Origin: Bimuria novae-zelandiae CBS 107.79
Taxonomy: Eukaryota > Ascomycota > Dothideomycetes > Pleosporales > Didymosphaeriaceae
DNA length: 51,562 nucleotides
Direction: 5' to 3'
Assembly: GCA_010015655.1 (NCBI GenBank)
Contig: ML976704.1
Coordinates: forward strand, 6,942-58,503
The translations under genes were made by a program, and so were the position numbers. The notes below the pieces were generated by a model that was not told where the DNA came from, made no database searches, and saw only the letters and a list, made by a program, of their open reading frames with translations. Positions 22,612 to 31,870 of this stretch are shown here, piece by piece; position 1 is the stretch's first letter; every line of letters begins with the position of its first letter.

Positions 22612-23654
22612 ATGCGCCTTTTGCGATACAGCGAGCCTGGCGATATCAGTGTCACTCAGTTTCCTGACGACGCCATCCCTCCCTATGCGATACTTTCCCA
22701 CACGTGGGGGGCAGATACGGAGGAGGTCACCTTCGATGATCTGACAAATGGCACAGGCAAGAATAAACTTGGCTATCAGAAGATCTGGTTCTGCGGAGAA
22801 CAAGTTGCACTTGACAACTTAGAATTCTTTTGGATTGACACCTGTTGCATCAACAAGGCAAACAAGGCAGAACTCTCGCAGGCCATTAAGTCGATGTTTC
22901 GCTGGTACTGCAACGCGGCTCGATGCTACGTCTACTTATCGGATGTGTCCACAGCTTCTATCACGCTAAACAGGAAAAGGAAGTGGACGGAGCATATGCT
23001 TTCGCCGTTCAGCTGGACAAAGACGGTGGGAGTCGGCAGTAAGAAGTACGATTCATTGCTGTGGGAATCAGATTTCCGGGAAAGCAGATGGTTTACTCGG
23101 GGCTGGACTCTTCAAGAGCTCCTCGCCCCGTGTTCAGTTGAATTCTTCTCCCAGGAACGCAAACGACTTGGTAACGAAAGTTCTCTAGAGCAACTAATTC
23201 ACGAGATAACAGGCATTCCTAGAACAGCACTTCAAGGGACTCCTTTATCTCATTTTAGCGTTAAAGATCGATTTCAGTGGATACGTAGTCGCCAGACCAA
23301 GCTCGAAGAAGACAAAGCGTACTCATTACTAGGTATCTTCGACGTTGATATACCCCCTCGCTATGGCGAGGGAATGACGAGTGCATTCAAAAGACTCGAT
23401 GAGGAGATCGCCAAGCTGTCGACATATGTCCAAGACATACGTATTACTGATCCCAGGGACGACAAGAAGCGCATCGAAGACACAAAGGGCGGTCTGCTAA
23501 AAGACTCATACCACTGGATCCTCGAGAACTCCGACTTCCAACGATGGCGTGACGACCACCAGCACCGACTGCTATGGATTAAGGGCGACCCCGGCAAGGG
23601 CAAGACAATGCTGCTCTGCGGCATCATCAATGAGTTGAGCAAGTCAATAAGTCA

Positions 23655-23662
23655 GACACACC
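23655..23662. repeat. 8-bp target-site duplication of the MITE (left)
   Basis: GACACACC, identical to 24497-24504. Confidence 0.92.
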
Positions 23663-24496
23663 CAGCGCTGCCAACGAATCGAACAGGATCCGAACAAGGT
23701 GCTTGTTCGTTCGTTCGGCCCACATACAAATGTACGTACGTTCGAGACGACTCGAACAGGAGCGTCTTCGAACAGTACAACGAACGTTCGGCCGAACGTT
23801 CGTATATATACAACTTTCCTAATTAGGAAGGAGGTTGGTGTTGTGGTCGAGAAACTGGCTGCCGTCCACCAGCTAGATGTTTTGGCCGGCATCCTTCTTG
23901 ACGACGTGGTTGAGGAGACGTTTGCCTTGCCAGAGGCGGGTCCATACAATAGGAAAACGAGCTCCGGACGCTTTCAGCTCGCCGGGAAACTCATGCGTAG
24001 GAGCGACGGACTCCACTTCAGATGGCGAGTCATCCAAGCTCTCGAAGCTCTCCGCCATCGCCATGACAGCTGCCGTACGCGACCCGGCATGGTGATAGCT
24101 GTCAAATGCCAGCCGGGTTGACTGGGTCGACTGGGTCGACTGGGACGAGTGCGAGCGGGTAACAAATTGATCCATAACAAGATACGCTCACGGCTGACGA
24201 TGGGAAACAGTGGGAGGCACGTCGACGAGAAAACTCAGAGTTTTCTTCTCCTACAAGAACGTTGCACAAGGCCAGCAGAACAAGGTAATACTCCACCAAT
24301 TAGGACAGAATCCCCATACTAAATCGATCAAAAGTAGTCCCGAACAACCGAACAACCGAACGTTTGGCTCTAATAATGCGTTCGTTCGAAGCTCTGTTCG
24401 ACCCACCATGCCTGTTCGTTCGTTCGATCCAAAACACCAGAAAACGCCGTTCGGATCGATTGTTCGGATCGAACGTTCTGTTCGTTGGCAGCGCTG
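23663..24496. mobile_element. hAT-type non-autonomous element (MITE, 834 bp) in the NACHT exon
   Basis: Ends are inverted repeats CAGCGCTGCCAACGAA and TTCGTTGGCAGCGCTG, flanked by the 8-bp duplication GACACACC. An end starting CAG plus an 8-bp duplication is the hAT pattern. Subterminal zones (23677-23810 and 24340-24490) are packed with CGAAC/GTTCG motifs in both orientations, as in hAT transposase-binding regions. The centre is unique sequence with a 10-bp tandem repeat (gactgggtcg, three times, near 24120). The element is GC-balanced and not RIP-decayed, so it arrived late. Confidence 0.93.
23873..24175 (-). other. Minus-strand ORF inside the MITE, unknown
   Basis: 100 codons from MDQFVTRSHSSQS to KKDAGQNI, Ser/Thr-rich at the start, with STQST copies from the tandem repeat. 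It may be what is left of an N-terminal transposase piece, since non-autonomous hAT elements can keep such fragments, but no motif proves it. Overlapping frames on the plus strand are as long, so this could be chance. Confidence 0.25.
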
Positions 24497-24504
24497 GACA
24501 CACC
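24497..24504. repeat. 8-bp target-site duplication of the MITE (right)
   Basis: GACACACC, identical to 23655-23662. Confidence 0.92.
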
Positions 24505-26042
24505 AGCTGTCTTACTTGTTCTGTCAGGCCACGGATTCACGAATTAACAACGCTACGGCCGTGCTGCGAGGGCTACTGTACTTGCTTGTCAGCCAGCAGC
24601 CATATCTTGTCTCTCATATACAGAAGAAGTACGACCACGCAGGGAAAGCGCTCTTTGAGGACGCAAACGCCTGGTTTGCCTTGTCCGAGATCTTCACGAA
24701 CATACTGCAAGACCCGAGCTTGAGCACCACGTATCTTATTGTCAATGCGCTAGACGAGTGCGTAGCAGACCTGCAAAAGCTGCTAGACTTCATTGCTCAA
24801 CAGTCTTCAGCATCCCCTCGCGTCAAGTGGATCGTCTCAAGCCGCAACTGGCCAGACATCGAGGAACGTCTCGCGAGAGCGGGACACAGGGTCAGGCTGA
24901 GCCTTGAACTGAACGCGGAGTCTGTCTCTACCGCTGTTGGCGTGTTTATCCAGCGGAAGGTGCTTGAACTAGCGCAAGAAAAGAAGTACGATAGCAAAAC
25001 AAGAGACTCAGTGCAGCGCCACTTGTCCTTAAACGCAGATGGCACCTTCCTCTAGGTGGCATTAGTGTGTGAAGCTCTTAGGAAAATGCAACGATGGAAG
25101 GTGCTCGCGAAGCTAGGAGCATTTCCCCCTGGGCTGGACTCTCTGTATAGGCGAATGCTGGGCCAAATAAGCATCTCGGACGACGCAGATCTCTGCAAGC
25201 GGATACTGGCCTCGGTTGCTACTGTTTATCGACCTGTTACATTGCAAGAGCTAGCATCGCTTGTCGAGCCGCTTGACAATGCAGCTGATGATCTAGAGTC
25301 GGTACAGGAGATCATTAGCCTCTGCGGCTCGTTTCTCACGGTTCGGGACGGAACTGTCTATTTTGTACATCAATCAGCAAAGGACTTCCTACTCGAAAAG
25401 GTTTTAGATAATATCTTTCCCTCTGGAAGGGAAGACGTCCACCACGCACTCTTCTCTAGATCGCTCCAGGTCATGTCTACGACGCTCCAACGAGACATGT
25501 ACAGATTAGGTGCGCTAGGATATCCAGCCGAGCAGGTTGAGCCGCCGGACCCAGATCCACTGACAGCGTCACGCTACTCATGTATCTACTGGATTGATCA
25601 CCTCTGTGACTGGAATCCTAGCTCTTCTGCAGAGGATGAAGTTGACCTTCAGGACGAAGGCAGTGTTTACGAGTTTCTGAGGCAGAAATACCTTAACTGG
25701 CTGGAGGCTCTGAGTCTTTGCAAGAGCATGCCAAAAGGAGTAGTGTCGATGGCAAAACTTGAGAGTTTGATCCATGTAATACTTGAATGAGCGCCTCACT
25801 TACGACGAGTGCATGCTAATGTTACCTAGAAACGAGCGGGCACCTCTGCTATACTTTAATTAGTTCGTGATGCGCGTCGGTTCGTCATGCATCACAAGTG
25901 GGCAATAGAGAATGCACCTCTTCAGACATATGTGTCAGCACTCGTGTTCAGTCCAAGGGAGAGCTTGATACGGAATCTATTCCAACACGAAGCACCTCCC
26001 TGGCTCACGATAAAACCGGCTATGATGGATGAATGGGGAGCC

Positions 26043-26672
26043 TGCTTGCAGACGCTCGAGGGTCATAGCAGTGCGGTCTGGTCAGTGGCCTTCTCTCACG
26101 ACTCGACCCGAATCGCGTCGGCGTCGTTGGACAAGACTGTCAAGATCTGGGACGCCAGCAGCGGCAAGCACCTGCAGACACTCGAGGGCCATAGCGACTC
26201 TGTCAAGTCCGTGGCCTTCTCGCACGACTCGACCCGGCTGGCGTTGGCGTTAGACGACAGCACCGTCAAGATCTGGGATATAAGCAGCGAGGCGTGCCTG
26301 CAGACGCTCAAAGGCCATAGTGGCGAGGTCAGCTCCGTGGCCTTTTCGCACGACTCGACCCAGCTGGCGTCGGCGTCAGTCGACAGCACCGTTAGGATCT
26401 GGGACGCTGACAGCAGGGCGTGCCTACAGACACTTAAGGGCCATAGCGATATTATGATCTCCGTGGCCTTTTCGCACGACTCAACCCTGCTGGCGTCAGC
26501 ATCGTGGGACAGTACTGTCAAGATCTGGGACCCCAACAGCGGGGCGTGCTTGCAGACGCTCGAGGGCCATAGCGACTCTGTCAAGTCCGTGGCCTTCTCG
26601 CACGACTCGACCCGGCTAGCGTCGGCGTCAGACGACAGCACTGTCAGGATCTGGGACCCCAGCAGCAGGGCG
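26043..26672 (+). repeat. Five tandem 126-bp WD40 repeats
   Basis: Units of exactly 42 codons start at 26043, 26169, 26295, 26421 and 26547. A sixth is cut after CLQTLN. Each reads CLQTLxGHS....SVAFSHDST.LASAS.DSTVxIWD. Differences cluster at a few positions (residues 9-13, 33-35 and 38-42 of the unit), the pattern of high internal conservation with variable surface positions known from fungal het-d/het-e-type proteins. Confidence 0.95.
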
Positions 26673-27209
26673 TGCCTGCAGACGCTCAATATCGGTACTA
26701 TACTTTATAACCTGTCATTTAATTTCACCGGCTCATGTCTCTACACCGAAATCGGTTCCATTGCTGTTAGTATATCAACAGTTTCTAGTGTAATGAATAT
26801 CACGGAGCCTCAGCGTCCCCAGTATCTAGATACAAGCATTAGCTCAGATAGGAGATGGATCACGCATAGCGGTAAAAACATACTCTGGGTACCATCAGAG
26901 TATCGGGCGTTATGCTCATCTGTGTGCGGGAAGAACGTTGGCATTGGCACTGGATCTGGAAGAGTATGGATATGCAGTTTCGCCCTCAACAGATCTAAGG
27001 ATATAAGTAGCATTATCTGAGAAGGGCTTAACTTATTCTTTCATACTTAATATTTCTCTTATAACTCTATTCCAAAGAGACGGACAGGGATGCACATGAA
27101 TATATATGCGAGGTATTTGCCACAGAACTTCGAGAATCCTCTTAGTTGGTGGCAAGGAAGAATACAACTAATTTAGCGCTTGACATAACGTGGCGAACGC
27201 CTCGATAAT

Positions 27210-27251
27210 GCTAGCAGGGAGGACGGCCGACCCGTTCCTGCCATAGGGTTG
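27210..27251 (-). repeat. 42-bp inverted repeat, right of the NLR gene (S3)
   Basis: GCTAGCAGGGAGGACGGCCG... ending CATAGGGTTG, a perfect reverse complement of 22200-22241. It lies 190 bp after the stop of the WD40 gene. Confidence 0.9.
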
Positions 27252-28077
27252 CGAAGTTGAGGTAGTTTTGGTGGTACAGGTGAAAAGTGATCAGGAGGTG
27301 TTGTCGCCTCCAGACAGCGCATGATTTGCGGAGGTTGGTGAGGCGAGCTCAAAAACGGCTCCCATGGCGGGGCAGATCCGAGCTAGGGTCCAAAAACAGT
27401 AGCCGCAGCCGCATCCAGGGACCAGAATGGTTCCACGGCGGGAACCGGAACAGGACCCACGGAAGCTACAAGTACTAGCATTAACGAATGGCCAGTGCCC
27501 ATCTATTCCATTTTTAGAACTCACTGCCGTTTCTCCTCCGGCCGCCACCACTTTTACTTTCTAGGAGGCATACGAGGCCAGTCTAAAATGTACATGCTCA
27601 ACCTTTTATTGTTGCCCCGCCCGCTATGACTGGAAGTGGTTAGCTGCAACGGCGGCGATTAAATCCCTTTACTCCTCTCAACCTCATTTGCAGACAAGTT
27701 CTTACTCTAAAGTTTAGCTCTTCAGTCCTTAGATATGACGGAGTCAACCCATGCAGCGTTGGTCTCTAAAATGAAGCCCTTCCGCTTCCACGATCACCAT
27801 AATACCACATGGGAAAGTAAGAATAGAGGAAGAAAAGAGGAACATGTTAGAGCGTACAACATTGCGATTGGTGGGCGGCGTGATATAGGATATAATTCAG
27901 TGTAATATTGTTGCGTAATGTTTCCTAGCTGATCTTGCCAAAGGTTCTTCTTCACTATCCGGCCACGCACCAGCTCATCCAACACACCATAGTGTGGAGG
28001 TGTAGTATAATAAAGACCTAGATGTTTGGATCACCTCACAGTGATAGCAATCGTCCTAGCCTTCCTCGTCGTCCCCC
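27252..28077. other. Intergenic region, no gene recognised
   Basis: Unmutated, GC-balanced sequence. Short frames exist on both strands (for example 27291-27551 minus) but none carries a recognisable domain or convincing splice pattern. It probably contains the 3' UTR of the V-ATPase gene, which ends at 28078. Confidence 0.45.
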
Positions 28078-28792
28078 TCAGCAGCTCACATTCGCAGTAC
28101 TTGACAGCATCAACAACCCAATAATCATCCCATACAACCCTAACCGCCTTGTCAGCCAACGCCTCCTTACCGCTTACCACGGATCTCAATCTACGACTTA
28201 CCAAGCACCTCCGCAAAAATCATAATCAACATCATGCCCACAAACATTCTCGGCTGCTGACAAGTCGCCCTTACTCCCGCGTCTCCTGTAATCCCAATCG
28301 CAAAGCCCGCACCCAGCCCGCACATGCCGACAGCGAGGCCGGCGCCGAGATGTGTGAAGGAGGTAAAAAGGTGGGTTTCGGGTTTCAGGGAATTGGCAAT
28401 CATGACGGAGATGACGAGGGAGTAGATGGCAAGGATGCCAGCCATGACTACCGGGATGGAATCTTCATTGCTGGTAAGTGATTGTAGTCAATGGAGGATG
28501 AGAGGTACTAACTCCGGACGATCATGTCTGGACGAAGGATGCCTGCCGCAGAGACGCCGATTCCAGCCTTCGCAGTTCCATATGCGGCTCCGAGAACGCC
28601 AAATATAATGGCGCACGCGCAACCCATGTTGCTGAAAAAGGGCTACATTCCAGGCAATTGGTCATCTGATAGAGACTTTGGCGAGGGCTACCTACTGCGT
28701 AAACAGGACTAGAAGAAAAAATTCCATAAGTAGAGTTCAATACAACGTTTGAAATTCGGTGGAATGCCTTACCAAACATCTGACGGATACAT
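28078..28792 (-). CDS. vma3: V-type proton ATPase 16-kDa proteolipid subunit c
   Basis: Subunit c forms the membrane rotor ring of the vacuolar H+-ATPase. Five exons on the minus strand: 28792-28773, 28708-28696, 28642-28513, 28462-28202 and 28139-28078. They total 486 bp, 161 aa, the usual length. The four introns (64, 53, 50 and 62 bp) all have GT-AG ends. The protein starts MYPSDVCPVYAPFF and shows [23 protein letters not shown] and IPVVMAGI. It continues with [18 protein letters not shown] and FAEVLGLYG, whose Glu is the proton-carrying residue, and ends TANVSC. Four hydrophobic helices are visible. Helix residues are more diverged than in most fungal c subunits ([23 protein letters not shown]), so it may be a second, divergent paralog. 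No stop or RIP damage is seen although transposons lie on both sides. Confidence 0.88.
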
Positions 28793-29391
28793 CTTGGTGC
28801 CTTGCAGTTACTGACAGAGTGCAGCAAGGAGCCTTATCTGACTCCCTTTTCAACTAGTTTGCTGCCTAGATTGTAGATGAATCGGATCTTTAGGGGAGGA
28901 CGCGTAATGTCTCGCATTATACGACATCTGGCGTGGCGCTATAGAGCACGCTGTTCACGTAGAGGTGATTTCATTGGTCCGAAAACGGTTGCCTAGATGG
29001 TAGTTACATTTCAGCTGTAGGCTTACAAGAACACGACGTTAAGCTCGTCAAGTTGCAAAGGCCGCGTAGACTTTCCTACTTGAACTATGGATGCTTGAAA
29101 TACGAACACGGAAATGAATAGCTTGATGATACTGGACGTGGGTGTAGAGGCGAGAGACAGGCTCCATCTCCGCATGACGAATATTTACGTCAAATTCCTC
29201 AACTATCCACCTCCACATTTCGCCTCGCCTCGCCGCAGTCTTTGTCACTGCTTTTAATATCAACTCACGAAGCTCTCACAACATGGCGGTTAGAGGCTAT
29301 CGAACCTGGCGAGAAGGTTGTCTCTAAATCGGCAGGCCAGACGTAGCACAAAAACAGCATAGTCGAAGTACAGCAGTTCGCTTAGCAATCA
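28793..29391. promoter_or_regulatory. Upstream region of the V-ATPase subunit gene
   Basis: About 600 bases of unmutated sequence between the start codon and the piggyBac-like element. No gene was recognised. It should contain the promoter and 5' UTR of the minus-strand gene, but no defined box was identified. Confidence 0.4.
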
Positions 29392-31673
29392 TTATCCCCC
29401 GCATGGCCAACATCGCCCTGGCACGGGCCACCATTTGAGGGCCAATCGGATGAATTGCTCCGACCCGGCAGAACACCAAGAATTATGCCTCTATAGGGTA
29501 ACTTCGCATAGATTTTGCATCTCTAAGGGCTTTAAGATAGGTTTACATAATAGTTAAGCTTACTTTTATGTCTGTTAACCTAATTATTTAATGCCGGCGG
29601 AGGTGCTCTGCCTAGCACTTAGCATTAACTTCTAGCCTATATAAAGGTAGCTAGTAAAGCGTATAGCTATAATAAGTACGCGGTGGGCGTTAAGAGCTAT
29701 AAAATAACTTTGTATTACCTATAACTTATGCTAGAGGTGTTTAGGATTAGAGCTTCTTATTAGTTATACGTCTAGCTACTGCGTAATTAACACAGCTTTT
29801 ACCCTCTGCAAATAGCTTTATAGATATATATGAGCTGCCAAAGTTGCCCTCTCTGCTGGCGAGTACGTCGTCAGGTCGCTCACGCTTGTTTAAGCCTCGA
29901 GTAGGGCGGCTACCTCGCTTAAAAAGCTGTTTAATAAGCTTGTATAGGAACTTCTTATGGCTAGAGCGTTTAGCAGAGTCGCGAGAGGAGTACAAGGAGA
30001 GCCTATAGTAATTATTAAGCGTTAGATCTAGCAGAAAGTACTAGAGCGGGCGCCAGGTACGCTAGCAGACCTACTAAATAGAGTAGTAGCTTTTTATTTA
30101 GTTAAAGTAATTAACCTCGCTCTTGTAATAATTATAGTTATCTATTATCTAAAGGATATTTAGTAACTTAAGAGGCTCGCTGCTAAAGGCTTTCTTAAAA
30201 AGTTTCTTATTATTTAGAGCTATCTTAGAGCGTTAGCGGAGCTTTATGATAACCTAAGTTGCTTGTAGTAACTATCGTTAGCGGAGTATTAGCATGGTGT
30301 TGAGGGCAAAGTACTTACGCTTAGCAATAGTACTGGTAAAAAGAACGACCTAGTTGTCTCTCCAAGCTGCCTAAAGCACTTGCCGACTCTGCGAGAGCGC
30401 CTAGTAAGTATCTCCCCACTCTAGCTTGCGCGTATAGTGTGTTTTAAGTTTTATTAGGTTACTATTAAAGCGCTTTTTTAAGAGCTTTGCCCGCGTGCGA
30501 GTGCTAATGGCTGGCGCCTCTACTATTACCTTAAAAATCTCCTCTGTCGTTGTCTTTGTCGTGCGGACTGTCCCAGCGCAGCCTACGCCTTTAGATCTAA
30601 GGTATTTAAGTATAGGGATAGTGTTAAAGAGATTATCGTCCCACACAATGTAGAGATTTGGCGGAAAGAGGCGCTGGCTGGCAGCGTTTACGGCGAGTAC
30701 GAGAGTAATAGGAACTAACTCTATAAGAGTAAAAGCTAGCGCGTTAGTAAGTAAGTTAAGTAAGTTAATAGGCCCTCGCCCTCTAGCATAAAATAACTAG
30801 TTTAGAATTACTTTATTATTAGCTAAGCACTAGATCTTAAAGCCTTTAGGCGTAGGCTTTATTTTTATTATTATAACCTCGCTTACGCGGCCTATAAATC
30901 TCGTAATTACCTTATTAATATAGAGGTATACGCTAGGTGCCTAGTACTTAAAGCTACGCTTACGGAGCGTCTCTAAGAGATTCTACACTTAGCTAAAGGG
31001 AGACTTAAAGCTTTAGTTAACCTCTATATAGTATAAGTAGTAATTAAGCTGCTACTATCTCTCCTTTAATATGTAGTAATTAATCTTATGCCGAGGCGCT
31101 ATCCTATAAAGCTTTTACTAGTATTTAATAAGCAAGGGCTCCTAGTAGACGCCTATATAAATAACGATAGCGAAGTACGTATATAGCTTACTTAGAGAGG
31201 TAGGTTTCTATTAATAGTGGTTAGGCGTTAAGGGCGCGTTAGCCTAAAGCTTTTTAGCATGCTAATTTATATAGTATATAATCTAATTAATAACGCCTGC
31301 ATTAAAAAATAAGTTAAATAAAGTAATAAGAGAGTTAAAATCTATATAGTTAGGTAAGAGAGCGCGTCTAAAAGTATATAGATTATTAATTTTAAGTAGT
31401 TACTATAAAGGTAGTAACTAAGTAGGTAAATTAGGCAAATCTCTTGCCTTTGGGCTGTACTTTGTATATTTTACGAAGTTGGTATTATTACTTAATAGCG
31501 CTGTACGATTAGGCATAGTTGCATATATAAAAGCTTTTAAAAAAGGCGTGTTTTGGCTGGCAAACAAAAATTGCCTACATGACGACAAACATTTAGTGTT
31601 TTGATGTATTTGCATCTAATTGGCTAATAAGATGTGGCCCGTGCCAGGGCGATGTTGGCCATGCGGGGGATAA
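29392..31673 (-). mobile_element. piggyBac-like DNA transposon
   Basis: Perfect 40-bp inverted repeats at 29392-29431 (TTATCCCCCGCATGGCCAAC...) and 31634-31673 enclose a minus-strand DDE_Tnp_1_7 (piggyBac family) transposase. The ends are unmutated while the interior is heavily RIP-type AT-rich. The flanks read ATTAT and ATAAG, so the classical TTAA duplication is not evident. TA is the only shared flank. Confidence 0.8.
29747..31530 (-). pseudogene. piggyBac-like transposase
   Basis: Likely start MPNRTALLSNNTNFVKY near 31530. Readable blocks are IYIGVY-stop-EPLLIKY near 31190, INKVITRFIGRVSEVIIIKIKPTPKGFKI near 30860-30930 and LYIVWDDNLFNTIPILKYL with GCAGTVRTTK at 30650-30540. Further on are VVLFTSTIA near 30350, then IDNYNYYKSEVNY, KSYYS and RTWRPL-YFLLDL near 30160-30060. 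These are the landmark blocks of the piggyBac transposase, including the catalytic Asp of WDDNLF and of IDNYN. The final clean 82 codons (29995-29747) form a basic tail. Multiple TAG/TAA codons make it inactive. Confidence 0.82.
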
Positions 31674-31709
31674 GGTACAACCTATGTGAGATGGTACTCG
31701 TAGTTGCCA

Positions 31710-31735
31710 CCGCTAGCAGGGAGAACGGTCGAGCC
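31710..31735 (+). repeat. Copy of the 'S' motif (S4)
   Basis: GCTAGCAGGGAGAACGGTCGA matches the first 21 bases of the NLR right repeat at 27210 with two transitions. The preceding ~35 bases also hold gtacaacctatg, similar to the other end of the same repeat (gtacaaccctatg at 22197). Confidence 0.55.
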
Positions 31736-31870
31736 GCACGGGCACAGACCTTGCGCTGGAGGCGATAATATGCTGGTGTGATTGAAAGGAAGAGGACAGT
31801 GTGCAGCCATAGTGTGGCGTGTTGCCAAGCATAGCTGCCGTGAGTCGTCAAAAGTCCGGCTGCTCGCTTA

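Larger units (their letters stand above)
22612..27020 (+). pseudogene. HET-NACHT-WD40 protein (fungal NLR), disrupted
   Basis: NLR-type STAND proteins of this architecture control heterokaryon incompatibility and non-self recognition. The HET domain spans residues ~1-260 (PPYAILSHTWG 23-33, WIDTCCINK 74-82, RGWTLQELLAP 163-173). NACHT follows, with P-loop GDPGKGKT at 325-332 and a Walker B-like YLIVNALDEC near 24735 (first Asp read as Asn). WD40 repeats lie at 26043-26672. Breaks: an 834-bp MITE after residue 350; TAG at 25053-25055 between DGTFL and VALVCEAL, where relatives have Trp; and TGA 25788, TAG 25827 and TAA 25857 in the linker. Excluding the insertion and one target copy, 22612 to 27020 is a single frame of 1189 codons, with no intron. 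WD40 codons show no RIP. So an old full-length gene was lost recently. It is bracketed by 42-bp inverted repeats. Confidence 0.93.

Noticed and set aside
23699..24121. 140-codon plus ORF, and the tail of the HET frame after residue 350
   Set aside because: This sequence belongs to the inserted MITE; the NLR part of that frame ends at the target duplication.
24300..24503. Minus and plus ORFs across the right subterminal zone of the MITE
   Set aside because: They are produced by repeated CGAAC/GTTCG words and the frame of the insertion, with no domain.
26096..26689. 197-codon minus-strand ORF opposite the WD40 repeats
   Set aside because: It is the antisense shadow of the five 126-bp repeats and is itself repetitive with the same period; no independent domain.
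28149..28481. 110-codon plus-strand ORF
   Set aside because: It is antisense to exon 4 of the V-ATPase subunit gene, which matches the family across five exons.
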